The notes below the pieces were generated by a model. It was not told where the DNA came from and did not search any database. It saw nothing but the letters and a program-made list of their open reading frames with translations. A stretch of DNA of 64,000 bases from Nocardia sienata NBRC 100364 (lineage in GTDB: Bacteria > Actinomycetota > Actinomycetes > Mycobacteriales > Mycobacteriaceae): the NCBI RefSeq assembly GCF_001613205.1, contig NZ_BDBX01000003.1:372001-436000 (forward strand), written 5' to 3'. The first letter of the stretch is position 1. Every line of letters starts with the position of its first letter. Positions 44,877-54,026 of the stretch are shown here, piece after piece. Position numbers and translations under genes: made by a program.

Positions 44877-47720
44877 TCAGCGACTCCCGGGCACCGTGCA
44901 GCCGAGTTCCACCAGCTCGGCCGCACCCGCCTCGGCAGAACCCCCGCCCGCCAGCAGCAGGGTCCGGGCCCGCTGATACCGGCATTGCGCCGCCTCGAAA
45001 GCCGCCGCCACCGCCGGCAACAACTCGGAACTGCCCTCCGCGAGAGCAGCGGCACGATCGACGATCGCACCGGCCACCGGATCACCGGACACCACCGTCC
45101 GAGCCCGCATCAGATGATCGCGCGCCGACGGAACACCGGCCAGCACCGCGGATTCGGCCCGTAACGCGAAATACCAGTGCCGCCACACCCAAACGACCCG
45201 CTGATCCATATCATCCGGCTCGGCCGCCAACCGTGACAGCGCCTCGCCGGCACGCCCCTCGTGCAGCAACACCACCGCATCGAACACCGCGCTGTAGGCG
45301 ACCTGCTGCTCACGTGTCACCCCCAGATCGGCGGCGACCGCCAGCCACTCGCCCCGCGCCGGCCCATCGCCGCGCAGACCGTGGACCATCGCTACCGCGG
45401 CCGCCGCCGGAGCAAGCGTCGGCGCCTGCGTACGCCCGGACAGGGTCCACGCGTCGCCGAACCGGCCCGCTGCCGCGAGCACCTCATCCACCCGGCCCGC
45501 CAGCGCATCCGCGACCAGCAGCCGCGACGTGGCGAAATCACCTCGCTCCGCCAGCAACGGCAACTCACGCAACTGCCCACCCCACCGTCGCGCGCCCACC
45601 AGATCACCGACACCGAGACACGAGTCGGCCGCCTCCGCGAGCGCGCTCACCCACTCCAGCGCACTCGCCGGCGTCACCGGCACCCCCACCAGCGACTCCA
45701 CCCGACGTCTGGTCGTCGCAGCGGACGCGAACGTATCACCGGCCCACAACTGCGCCGCCGCGAGTGCGTCCAACGCCGCACTCCACACCAGCCGATCCCC
45801 GGTCCGCGCCGCCAACTCGACCGCACGCTCGGCCAGCCCCATCGGCTCGGCCGCACCCGACCCCGGCTCCGCGCGCCGCGGATCACCGGTATCGGCCAGC
45901 ACCCCGCACTCGGCCAACGCCACCGCCGCCTCCGCGACAGCGTCCCCACCGGCCAACTCGCGTGCCCGCGACAGCAATTGCGCGGCCGCGTCCGTGGGCG
46001 GCGCCTCGGCGAACGTATCCGACATCCGATAGACCGTGATCGCGGCCGTCGCCAGATCTGCCGCTGCCCCGGCCACATCGCCGGAGTTCGAGGCGACCTC
46101 CGCGGCCGACCGGTACAGGTGGAACATGCCCGCGCCGTCCATCCGGCAGCCGGCCACCGCCGCGGCCGACCGCAACGCCGCGCCTGCCGCCGCCGGATCG
46201 GCGGCGAGCGCGGCAGCCTGCTCGTACCGGCGCTGGGACTCACCGACCAGATTCCGGGCGAAAGTCGTCTCGGCCAGCGACAACGCCAGCTCATGTGCGG
46301 TCTGCCGGTGCGCGGGTTGCTCTTCCGCCCAGGCCAGAGCCGCGCGCATATCGTCGGCTGCCGCATCGAATCCGGCTCGCCACACGCCCGTGGTATCCGG
46401 CAACTCCCGCGCCAGCGTCGCACCGGTCTCCGTACACCAGCGCAGATGCCGCGCGGACACCTCGGTGAGCTCACCGGCCGCATCGAGTTGCTCGGTCGCG
46501 TACTGCCGGATCGTGGTCAACACGCGATACCGGGTACCGGCCGCGGATATGACAGCGGTCAGCAGACTCTGCTCGGTGAGCCGTGCCAGCCCATCCGCGA
46601 CCGCCGCCGGCTCCAACGGCCGATACCCGGCCACCCGGGCGGCATCGGCCGCGGTGAACGGTGCGACGAATACCGCGACCCGCCGGAGCAGACAACGATC
46701 CGGCTCCTCCAGCAGCGCCTGACTCCAATCCAGCATCGCCCGCATCGACCGATGCCGTTCATCGGCCCGGCGACCACCGACCAGCAGCCGCAGCGGATCG
46801 GCCAGACTCGCGGTGAGCCCGTCCAAACCGAGCGTGGGCAGCCGCGCGGCCGCGAGCTCGATCGCCAACGCCGAACCGTCCAGCCGCCGGCAGATCTCAG
46901 TGACCCGCTCCAACTGTTCTGGATCCACCGGCCAACCCAGCGCGGACGCCCTATCCGAGAAGAGTGCCACCGCGTCCGACCCGCCCGCCGCGGGCACGGC
47001 CGGCGCCCCGACCGACAGCGGGGGCACCAAGTACACCTGCTCGAACGGCACCAGCAGCCGGGCCCGGCTGGTGACGAGCACCGTCACACGTGGACACCGG
47101 GCCAGCAGCCGTTCGACAAACGGCGCCACGCCCTCCCGCAGATGCTCACAATTGTCGAGCACGAGCAGCACTTCCCGATCGGCGAGTGCGGTGAGCACCG
47201 AATCGTCGAGACTCCGGCCCTGCTGCTCACCCGACCCCAGCGCCCGCGCCACGGCCGCACCCGTCATCTCCGCATCGGTGACCGGGACGAGGTCCACGAA
47301 CCACACACCGTCGGCGAACTCACCGGCCAGCTCCGCCGCGACCGCCAGAGCCAACCGGGTCTTACCGATCCCACCGGGACCGAGTGCCGTCACCTCACGA
47401 TTCGCCAGCACGGCCGCGCGTAGCGCGGCGCGCTCCTGCGCACGGCCTATGAACGAGGTCAACGGCGAAGGCAGCAGCGAGGCGGTCTCGTTCGCACGTG
47501 CGGGCGAAGCGAAATCGGCCGCGCGGTCGGCGAGGACCCGCCGATCGGGGACACCGACCTTGCGCAAGAGCGAAGAGACATGTGTTTCCACAGTCCGTAC
47601 CGAGATGAACAGCTGCGCGGCTATCTCGGCATTGCTGCGATGTTGCCCTACCAGGGCCAGGACTTCGGCCTCCCGGTCCGAGATCCCGCCGGCGACCTTC
47701 TGCTTCGACACGCCACCCAT
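44877..47720 (-). CDS. Large ATP-binding regulator with N-terminal LuxR helix-turn-helix
   Basis: About 947 residues. Residues 10-65 form a LuxR/GerE DNA-binding domain (SDREAVLALVGQHRS-like start, then LFISVRTVETHVSSLLRKVG). A STAND-type ATPase follows, with Walker A ALGPGGIGKTRLAL and Walker B VLLVLDNCEHL, then a long Ala-rich helical-repeat C terminus. The usual order in LAL/MalT regulators is ATPase first and LuxR last; here the DNA-binding domain leads. The ATG at 47720 is chosen because the LuxR domain begins just after it; a GTG at 47711 is possible. Divergent from the VOC gene. Ligand unknown. Confidence 0.88.
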   Translation of the reverse strand: MGGVSKQKVAGGISDREAEVLALVGQHRSNAEIAAQLFISVRTVETHVSSLLRKVGVPDRRVLADRAADFASPARANETASLLPSPLTSFIGRAQERAALRAAVLANREVTALGPGGIGKTRLALAVAAELAGEFADGVWFVDLVPVTDAEMTGAAVARALGSGEQQGRSLDDSVLTALADREVLLVLDNCEHLREGVAPFVERLLARCPRVTVLVTSRARLLVPFEQVYLVPPLSVGAPAVPAAGGSDAVALFSDRASALGWPVDPEQLERVTEICRRLDGSALAIELAAARLPTLGLDGLTASLADPLRLLVGGRRADERHRSMRAMLDWSQALLEEPDRCLLRRVAVFVAPFTAADAARVAGYRPLEPAAVADGLARLTEQSLLTAVISAAGTRYRVLTTIRQYATEQLDAAGELTEVSARHLRWCTETGATLARELPDTTGVWRAGFDAAADDMRAALAWAEEQPAHRQTAHELALSLAETTFARNLVGESQRRYEQAAALAADPAAAGAALRSAAAVAGCRMDGAGMFHLYRSAAEVASNSGDVAGAAADLATAAITVYRMSDTFAEAPPTDAAAQLLSRARELAGGDAVAEAAVALAECGVLADTGDPRRAEPGSGAAEPMGLAERAVELAARTGDRLVWSAALDALAAAQLWAGDTFASAATTRRRVESLVGVPVTPASALEWVSALAEAADSCLGVGDLVGARRWGGQLRELPLLAERGDFATSRLLVADALAGRVDEVLAAAGRFGDAWTLSGRTQAPTLAPAAAAVAMVHGLRGDGPARGEWLAVAADLGVTREQQVAYSAVFDAVVLLHEGRAGEALSRLAAEPDDMDQRVVWVWRHWYFALRAESAVLAGVPSARDHLMRARTVVSGDPVAGAIVDRAAALAEGSSELLPAVAAAFEAAQCRYQRARTLLLAGGGSAEAGAAELVELGCTVPGSR

Positions 47721-47951
47721 CTTCGCGCACTCACTCCGCACCGCTACGTGGGCATGGTTACGTGCCGACTCCGTGGTGCGTTCCGTGGTCGGCACGGATG
47801 TGCCGGGTTGCCACCCGCCCATAACGTAATTGCCATGGACGCGCCCCGAACGGTCCAGCCGAGAAATCGCCGACCGAGTGCCGGAGACGACCACCGGCTC
47901 TCGTTCGATCACCCGGCCGACATCCACCGACCCGACTCACCAGGAGTAACC

Positions 47952-48311
47952 ATGAGCGCCGAAGCCACCTTCGGGATCAAGACCGTACTGCATCCCGTTT
48001 CCGATCTCGAGAAAGCCGAAGCGGTCTACACCGCACTGCTCGGAATTCGGCCCCAGACCAAGGGCACCTACTACATCGGCTTCGACACCGCCGGCGGCCA
48101 GCACATCGGACTGGTGCCCGGTGGCGGACCCCAGGGTATGACGGCCCCGGTGGCGTATTGGCACGTACCCGATATCGAAGCCAAACTCGCCGAGGTCACC
48201 ACCGCGGGCGCCACTGTCCGCGAGCCCGTTCGCGATGTCGGTGCGGGCCGCCTGGTCGCCAGTGTCACCGATCTCGACGGCAATGTGCTGGGCCTGATCC
48301 AGGACAGCTGA
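47952..48311 (+). CDS. VOC-superfamily protein
   Basis: 119 residues: [20 protein letters not shown], then [19 protein letters not shown] and [20 protein letters not shown], a two-repeat vicinal-oxygen-chelate fold. ATG with AGGAG six bases upstream. It is often paired with DUF1801 proteins in related genomes; here a DUF1801 gene follows 70 bp later. The divergent LuxR-type regulator may control it. Enzymatic role unknown. Confidence 0.88.
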   Translation: MSAEATFGIKTVLHPVSDLEKAEAVYTALLGIRPQTKGTYYIGFDTAGGQHIGLVPGGGPQGMTAPVAYWHVPDIEAKLAEVTTAGATVREPVRDVGAGRLVASVTDLDGNVLGLIQDS

Positions 48312-48381
48312 CCCACCGCCGGCCCGCATCCACCGACTACTTCATTCCGCCCCACCCGACACCTCCGAGGAGCAACCAGAA

Positions 48382-48840
48382 ATGACCACGCAGAAGAAGA
48401 CCACCCGCACCGCGACCGTCGCGTTCTCCGCCGAAGAGCGCGCCGCGATGAAGGAGCACGCCCAGGAGCTGAAGACCGCGGCGCGGCGCGGAGCCCGCGC
48501 CGCCAAGGCGGACGGCGAGCGCGATGTGCTCGCCAAGATCGCGGAGATGTCCGAGGACGACCGCGCCATGGCCGAACGGATCCACGCCCTTGTCAAAGCC
48601 AGCGCACCGGCGCTGTCCCCGAAGCTCTGGTACGGGATGCCGGCGTACGCCAAGGATGGCAAGGTCGTGTGCTTCTTCCAGAGCGCGGCGAAATTCAAGG
48701 CCCGGTACGCCACCCTCGGGTTCAACGACTCGGCCAATCTGGACGACGGAGCCCTGTGGCCGACCGCCTTCGCACTGACAAAGCTGAGCCCGGCCGACGA
48801 GAACCGGATCGGGGAACTCCTCGCCAAATCGGCGAGCTGA
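48382..48840 (+). CDS. DUF1801 (YdhG-like) domain protein
   Basis: 152 residues. The N terminus is a charged helix ([20 protein letters not shown]); the C-terminal half has the DUF1801 pattern with [20 protein letters not shown] and [14 protein letters not shown]. Members are called YdhG or iron-chaperone-like, with little experimental support. GAGGAG precedes the ATG. Probably co-transcribed with the VOC gene; a stem-loop follows. Confidence 0.85.
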   Translation: MTTQKKTTRTATVAFSAEERAAMKEHAQELKTAARRGARAAKADGERDVLAKIAEMSEDDRAMAERIHALVKASAPALSPKLWYGMPAYAKDGKVVCFFQSAAKFKARYATLGFNDSANLDDGALWPTAFALTKLSPADENRIGELLAKSAS

Positions 48841-48881
48841 ACTGTACGGGGCCTACCGGAGCCGGCCCGGGATGAGGGGCC

Positions 48882-48918
48882 GTCCACCCGAGCGAACATG
48901 TCGTCCGCTCGGGTGGAC
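48882..48918 (+). terminator. Stem-loop terminator after the DUF1801 gene
   Basis: GTCCACCCGAGCG (48882-48894) pairs with CGCTCGGGTGGAC (48906-48918) across an 11-base loop, 41 bases after the stop. Confidence 0.75.
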
Positions 48919-49270
48919 CCCCACTTCTGTGTGGTTTTGGTTTTGTCCGAGTTGTGAGGCGAGTTCATCGAGGAGTGTAAATTACATGTATAGATGCGCA
49001 TATCTACGTATCTATCTTTGTCCGACAATGGCCGAGAGGTACGCCTATGCCGATGACTCCCGGGGCCGGTCGGGCAACCCGCGACGTACCGATCGATGTC
49101 TTCTGCGCTACGTAGAGTCGCCCCAACGAGGTCTTGCGGGCCGACTCCCCTACCCCACCGCGCAGGTCGCGCCCGACCGTGTCCAGGCCGCGTGAGAGCG
49201 GTTATCGTGGGCGAGGGCAGCAGCGGCGGCAGGTCGCCTCGGGAAGCGGGTCCTCCCGATCGTCGCCGGG
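48919..49270. other. Intergenic stretch with an AT-rich dyad
   Basis: About 350 bases between convergent genes. It holds the 21-bp element at 48992-49012 (see the repeat entry) in a locally AT-rich patch. No coding frame is convincing. Confidence 0.45.
48992..49012 (+). repeat. 21-bp element, copy 1
   Basis: AGATGCGCATATCTACGTAT plus C. Copy 2 at 50877-50897 differs at only three positions and has the same orientation. The inner part is dyad-symmetric (AGAT...ATCT). Confidence 0.6.
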
Positions 49271-49657
49271 CTACGCACTTTCCTTCCGGGCGTCGTATGC
49301 CCGGCGTGCCGCTTCGACCTTGTCCAGGTTGACCGACCACTCGGCCAGGGTCGCGAAAAGCGGCGCCAGGCTCCGGCCCAGTTCGCTGATCTCGTATTCG
49401 ACCCGCGGTGGGACCCCGGGGTAGTAGGTACGCACGACGAGGCCGTCGCGTTCGAGCTGACGCAGCCGCTGGGTCATCACCTTCGGTGTGATGGTGGTGA
49501 TCCGCCGCTCGAGTTCCACGAACCGCTGACGGCCGAATTCGTTGAGCGTCCAGAGAATCGGCGTGGTCCACCGACTGAACACGATATCCACCACGGGCGC
49601 TATCGGGCAGGCCAGTTCGGGATCCACACCGCTTATGTTCTCGATCACATTTCCCAT
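49271..49657 (-). CDS. HxlR-family transcriptional regulator
   Basis: 128 residues. The family core is clear: CPIAPVVDIVFSRWTTPILW with the conserved Cys, then FVELERRITTITPKVMTQRL and LERDGLVVRTYYPGVPPRVE. HxlR proteins often sense reactive electrophiles or quinones through that Cys. It diverges from an NmrA-like gene with 80 bp between, and dyads in that gap are likely operators. AGGGGAAAG precedes the ATG. Confidence 0.93.
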   Translation of the reverse strand: MGNVIENISGVDPELACPIAPVVDIVFSRWTTPILWTLNEFGRQRFVELERRITTITPKVMTQRLRQLERDGLVVRTYYPGVPPRVEYEISELGRSLAPLFATLAEWSVNLDKVEAARRAYDARKESA

Positions 49658-49693
49658 ACTTTCCCCTAGGTACCTACTAGCAACAGGAAAGTA
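49657..49693. promoter_or_regulatory. Operator region between hxlR-type and nmrA-like genes
   Basis: TACTTTCC (49657-49664) and GGAAAGTA (49686-49693) form an exact inverted repeat, with the 10-bp palindrome TAGGTACCTA (49667-49676) between them. HxlR regulators commonly bind such dyads between themselves and the divergent target. Confidence 0.65.
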
Positions 49694-49737
49694 CCGTCGA
49701 CTTGTCCGAAAGGCCAGTCGAGAACGGGAGTGACGAG

Positions 49738-50556
49738 ATGATCGTGGTTACAGGAGCAACAGGGAATGTGGGGCGGCCGCTGGTGGAGGCGCTGGCCGCG
49801 GCCGGGGAACAGGTCACCGCCGTCTCGCGGAAGAAAGCGGAAGTACCGGCCGGAGTTCATTTCCGGCAGGCCGACCTGATCCACCCGGAGAGTATCGAGG
49901 ACACGTTGCGTGGGGCGGACTCGCTGTTCTTGCTCACCGCAGCGGATTTCCTGGCCGGCGGCGATATCGATGCCGTCGTCGAGGTGGTACGCCGGGCGGG
50001 GATTCGGCGGGTGGTACTACTGTCCTCCCAAGGGGTCGGTACCGAACGCCACTCCCCTCATCTGGAGCGTGCGATCCTGCAGTCGGGCCTGGACTGGACC
50101 GTACTGCGGCCGGGAAACTTCGACTCCAACGCGCTGCAGTGGGCCCACAGTGTCCGTACCCGCCGCGAGATTGCCGCGCCATTCGGCGATATCGGCCTAC
50201 CGGCCGTCGATCCCACCGATATCGCCCAGGTGGCCGCCCTCGCTCTGCGTGAACCGGGACACGAAGGAAAGATCTACACGCTCACCGGGCCCGTGATGAT
50301 CACACCCAGGCAGCAGGCCGACGCGATCGCGGACCTACTGGGCGAGCCGGTGCGGTTCACCGAGCTGAGCCGCGCCCGGGCCCACGAACAGATGGTGCAG
50401 TACATGCCCGAGCCGGTGGTCGAAGCCACACTCGGAGTACTCGGTACGCCCACGGAAGCCGAACAGCGGGTCAGCCCCGATATCGAACGACTGCTGGGAC
50501 GGCCGCCGCGCACCTTCACCGACTGGGCGGAACGCAATATCGCGGCATTCAGGTAA
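49738..50556 (+). CDS. NmrA-like NAD(P)-binding oxidoreductase
   Basis: 272 residues. Rossmann motif VVTGATGNVGRPLVEALAAA at the N terminus, VVLLSSQGVGTE at the serine strand and TVLRPGNFDSNALQW, matching NmrA / QOR2-like NAD(P)H:quinone oxidoreductases. ATG at 49738 with GGGAG upstream; a longer frame starts at 49702 without a good site. Controlled presumably by the divergent HxlR regulator. Paralogous in fold to the protein at 19707-20537. Confidence 0.88.
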   Translation: MIVVTGATGNVGRPLVEALAAAGEQVTAVSRKKAEVPAGVHFRQADLIHPESIEDTLRGADSLFLLTAADFLAGGDIDAVVEVVRRAGIRRVVLLSSQGVGTERHSPHLERAILQSGLDWTVLRPGNFDSNALQWAHSVRTRREIAAPFGDIGLPAVDPTDIAQVAALALREPGHEGKIYTLTGPVMITPRQQADAIADLLGEPVRFTELSRARAHEQMVQYMPEPVVEATLGVLGTPTEAEQRVSPDIERLLGRPPRTFTDWAERNIAAFR

Positions 50557-51134
50557 GGCCGCCGCTTGCGGACTGCGTGCCGGCATCGCGGAAAGGAAGA
50601 CAATGCACGGTCGCGGAACTCGCGGCCGTGCACTTTCCGGGCGATGGCAACGCACGGAACGTCGAGGACGAACCCGGCGCCCGCACCTGGTCACTGCGCA
50701 ATCCTCGACCACTGGAAAGCGATCTGCACCGGACCTTCCACGGGGCGGCGCCGACCGAGGGTTACCGGGAGGGCACGACGTCGGCCGCCTTGCCGACCAC
50801 CACGAAGCAGGGCGGCCGGCACCTCCGCTCCCAGCAGCCGGGTAGTCACCGACGCAAAGCTGTGCCTGACATAGCGAGATACGCATATCTATATATCGGT
50901 AGGGTTTAGGCTGCACGACTGCTCGAGTGCTCGACAAACCACGCGAGAACACCGAGGTGCCGACAGCACGTGTCTTTCCGGCGGCCGCAGGGCCGGGTCG
51001 CCTGCTCCCCCTCCTAATCGGACCGCCGCTCCGGCAACCGGATACGCATCGTTCGGCCCGAATCCGGTGCCGCGTCGCTACTCTGGTGCGAGCGCCGCGA
51101 GACGGAGACCAACAGAGGACAGGAGACCGATCCG
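50557..51134. other. Long intergenic region
   Basis: About 580 bases. The first 300 have open frames on both strands but none with a motif or convincing start. The AT-rich 21-bp element copy 2 is at 50877-50897. GAGGACAGGAG just before 51135 is the ribosome site of the GH1 gene. Confidence 0.45.
50877..50897 (+). repeat. 21-bp element, copy 2
   Basis: AGATACGCATATCTATATAT plus C, three mismatches to copy 1 at 48992-49012. AGATA and TATCT arms flank CGCA. The two copies bracket the hxlR/nmrA pair at a distance of 1.9 kb. Confidence 0.6.
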
Positions 51135-52460
51135 ATGGGCCCGGTGAACCGTCGTCGATTTCTGACCACCAGCGCGGTAGCCGCCGGCGCCGTCCTTCTG
51201 GGAACGGGACATGCCGGTGCGCGCCCCGCTCCCCCGGTCGAGGTCGCCCCGTTGGATGCCGACTTCCTGTGGGGTGTCGCCTCCTCGGGATTCCAGTCCG
51301 AAGGGCATGCGCCGGACAGCAACTGGACGCGTTATATCGCGGCAGGGAAAACCGAGGACCCGTATCGCGACTCGGTCGATTTCTACTCGCGCTACCGATC
51401 CGATATCGCCCTCGCCGAACAGCTCGGAGTGCGCGCCTACCGGATCGGGATCGAATGGGCCCGGGTACAACCGCGTCCGGGTGAATGGGACGAGAACGGT
51501 TTCCGGTACTACGATGCCGTCATCAGCGCCATTCGCGCGGCGGGTATGCGCCCCATGCTCACCCTCGACCATTGGGTCTATCCCGGCTGGCAGGTCGATC
51601 GAGGCGGGTGGCGGCGCGCCGGGATGGTCGAGGACTGGCTGACCAACGCCGCCCGAGTCGTCGACCGCTACGCCCGGTACGAGCCGCTGTGGATCACCTT
51701 CAACGAACCGGCGGCCTACCTCATGAACGAGGTACGCCACGGCGGGATCGGTGTCACGGATATCCCGGCGATGCAGGACCGATTGGCCGACGCCCACAAT
51801 GCGATCTACGACCACATCCACCGAGCGCAGCCGGGGGCGATGGTGAGCAGCAATGTCGCCTATATCCCCACCGCCGAGGATGCCGTGAACGGCGCGTTCA
51901 TCAATCGGGTCGGCGCGAAACTGGACTACATCGGGATCGACTACTACTACGGGTTCTCCCCCGCCGACATCCTCGCCCGGATCCCCGACCCGAGCAAACT
52001 GTGGACACTGCCGCTGCAATCGGAGGGTATCTACTACGCGCTCGACCACTATGCGCGGCGATTCCCGGGCAAACCCCTCTACATAGTGGAGAACGGGATG
52101 CCTACCGAGAACGGCCGTCCGCGCGCGGACGGCTACACCCGCGCCGACCTCCTGCGCGACACCGCCTACTGGCTACAGCGCGCAGTGGCGGACGGCATGA
52201 ATGTAATGGGGTACAACTACTGGAGCCTCACGGACAACTATGAATGGGGTTCATACACGCCGAGGTTCGGGCTGTACACCGTCGACGTGCTCGGTGACCC
52301 CGCCCTCACCCGCCGGCCCACAGACGCCGTGGCAGCCTACTCGGCTATCACCCGACGCGGCGGAGTCCCCGGCGATTACCGGCCGACCCGGGCCCCGGCC
52401 ACCTGTTCGATCGTGGACGGACCCGCCGGCTGCATCGATCCGGTCACTGTGCCGCGCTGA
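51135..52460 (+). CDS. Tat-exported glycoside hydrolase family 1 (beta-glucosidase-like)
   Basis: 441 residues. The start has a twin-arginine signal (NRRRFLTTSAVAAGAVLLGT, cleavage probably after AGA near residue 29). The GH1 barrel follows: FLWGVASSGFQSEG, acid/base Glu in ITFNEPAAYL and nucleophile Glu in LYIVENGMPTENG, plus NYWSLTDNYEWGSYTPRFGL. It should hydrolyse beta-glycosides outside the membrane after folding in the cytoplasm. Exported GH1 enzymes are uncommon. ATG with AGGAG upstream. No sugar transporter or regulator adjoins. Confidence 0.93.
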   Translation: MGPVNRRRFLTTSAVAAGAVLLGTGHAGARPAPPVEVAPLDADFLWGVASSGFQSEGHAPDSNWTRYIAAGKTEDPYRDSVDFYSRYRSDIALAEQLGVRAYRIGIEWARVQPRPGEWDENGFRYYDAVISAIRAAGMRPMLTLDHWVYPGWQVDRGGWRRAGMVEDWLTNAARVVDRYARYEPLWITFNEPAAYLMNEVRHGGIGVTDIPAMQDRLADAHNAIYDHIHRAQPGAMVSSNVAYIPTAEDAVNGAFINRVGAKLDYIGIDYYYGFSPADILARIPDPSKLWTLPLQSEGIYYALDHYARRFPGKPLYIVENGMPTENGRPRADGYTRADLLRDTAYWLQRAVADGMNVMGYNYWSLTDNYEWGSYTPRFGLYTVDVLGDPALTRRPTDAVAAYSAITRRGGVPGDYRPTRAPATCSIVDGPAGCIDPVTVPR

Positions 52461-52804
52461 TCCGCATACGGCGCTCTGGCCGGCGGAGGCGTATGCGTCG
52501 CCGGGTGATACAACCGGACGCTCCGGGCCGCCCCGGTGTTCCGTCCGGTTTCGCTGCCGACTCTGTCGTCCCGGGCGCGTGCGCAGCCGAGCCGGCGCGG
52601 AGAAACCCGGAAGGGACGCCGGGTGTGGTCACCGAGATCACCGGCGCCCGGTCCCGGCACACGCCCGGCCGCGACCGTGGTGGTGTCCCGAGTCGACCCG
52701 GCCGCCGTCGCTGCCCCGCAGTCCTGAACCCGACGTGGTCCTGTGTCCCGTTCGGCGCGGGCCGGTGCGATGCCGGGGTGGGCGGGTCGTGCGAGACTGG
52801 CCGG
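52461..52804. other. Intergenic region before the permease gene
   Basis: About 340 bases. The permease frame is open through all of it, but the translation there (GRPGVPSGFAADSVVPGACA) is not membrane-like and lacks a family match, so I treat it as non-coding leader. No clear hairpin or operator. Confidence 0.45.
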
Positions 52805-53995
52805 GTGAACGGGGAGAAGGAAGTCCGCACCGACCGTACTCGCTCCACTGGCGCCACGCGGCCTCCCGATCGGGGGGACGTGTTCGGGTCCGGCGTATTG
52901 TGGCTGGCCAAATGGGCGGTATGCGTGGTCGCGATCGCGGCCGGCGCCTGGGTCCTGGGGTTCCTGGCGGCCAGGCTGTGGGTGGTTCTGCTGCCGGTGC
53001 TGCTGGCGATCGTGGTATCCACGGTGCTCTGGCCGCCCACCCGCCTGCTGGTGAAAGCCGGGTTGCCGCCGGCCGCGGCGGCCTCGCTCACGCTGATCGG
53101 TTTCATCGGCCTGCTGGCGGGCGGTATCGCGTTGATCGTGCCCTCGGTGGTGGATCAGGTGCCCGAACTCTCCGACAAGGCCACCACGGGTATCAACACG
53201 GTCAGGGACTGGCTACAGGGCCCGCCGCTCAACATCCGGGACGAACAGCTGAACTCGGCCGTCGACGCGGTGGTGTCGCGGGTGCAGTCCAGTGCCGAAC
53301 AGATCGCCTCCGGTGTCTTCACCGGAGTCAGCACCGCCACCTCCGTCCTGGTCACCATATTCCTGGTGCTGATCCTCAGCTTCTTTTTCGTCAAGGACGG
53401 ACCGAAATTCGTCCCGTGGATGCACAAGTTCACCGGCGGGCGCAGCGGCCGGCACTTCGAGGAAGTGCTGGTGCGGGTCTGGGATGTGCTCGGCGGATTC
53501 ATCCGCACCCAGGCGCTGGTCAGTTTTATCGACGCGTTCTTCATCGGGCTCGGGCTGGTGCTGCTCGGTGTGCCGCTGTGGGGGGTGCTCACCGCACTGA
53601 CGTTCCTGGGTGGCTTCATTCCCATGGTGGGCGCGTTCGTGGCCGGCGCGCTGGCGGTGCTGGTGGCGCTGGTCGGCAACGGGTTCACCACCGCCCTCAT
53701 CGTGCTGGTCATCATCATCGCGGTCCAGCAGCTCGAGGGCAATGTGCTGCAACCGGTACTGCAGAGCCGCACCATGAAACTGCATGCGGTCGTGGTCCTG
53801 CTGGCGGTCACCGGGGGTGGCACCCTGTACGGCATCACCGGGGCGTTCCTGGCGGTGCCGGTGGTCGCCGTGGTGGCGGTCGTGGTCCGCTACATCAGTG
53901 AACAGATCGATGTCGCCGTGGCCGAATCGAACCCGGCCCAGGACGCGGCGGAATCGGATGTGGATACCGAGAAGTCGGCGGAACCCGGACGGTAA
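52805..53995 (+). CDS. AI-2E family (TqsA/PerM-like) permease
   Basis: 396 residues, about eight transmembrane segments. Family landmarks are LLPVLLAIVVSTVLWPPTRL early, FFFVKDGPKFVPWM in the middle, and LTFLGGFIPMVGAFVAGALA and VQQLEGNVLQPVLQSRTMKL near the end. Members export autoinducer 2 or act as Na+(Li+)/H+ antiporters; in actinobacteria the substrate is unknown. GTG at 52805 chosen on homology; its ribosome site is weak. Confidence 0.9.
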   Translation: MNGEKEVRTDRTRSTGATRPPDRGDVFGSGVLWLAKWAVCVVAIAAGAWVLGFLAARLWVVLLPVLLAIVVSTVLWPPTRLLVKAGLPPAAAASLTLIGFIGLLAGGIALIVPSVVDQVPELSDKATTGINTVRDWLQGPPLNIRDEQLNSAVDAVVSRVQSSAEQIASGVFTGVSTATSVLVTIFLVLILSFFFVKDGPKFVPWMHKFTGGRSGRHFEEVLVRVWDVLGGFIRTQALVSFIDAFFIGLGLVLLGVPLWGVLTALTFLGGFIPMVGAFVAGALAVLVALVGNGFTTALIVLVIIIAVQQLEGNVLQPVLQSRTMKLHAVVVLLAVTGGGTLYGITGAFLAVPVVAVVAVVVRYISEQIDVAVAESNPAQDAAESDVDTEKSAEPGR

Positions 53996-54026
53996 CAGCC
54001 GGGCTCGAGCTGTCCTGGACTGCGGT

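Noticed and set aside
43050..45164. 704-codon plus-strand frame over the transposase
   Set aside because: It is antisense to the recognisable transposase; only its end coincides with SDR sequence and there in a different frame.
50577..50909. 110-codon plus-strand frame after the NmrA-like gene
   Set aside because: Composition is low-complexity and the end lies in the AT-rich repeat; no homologous pattern recognised.
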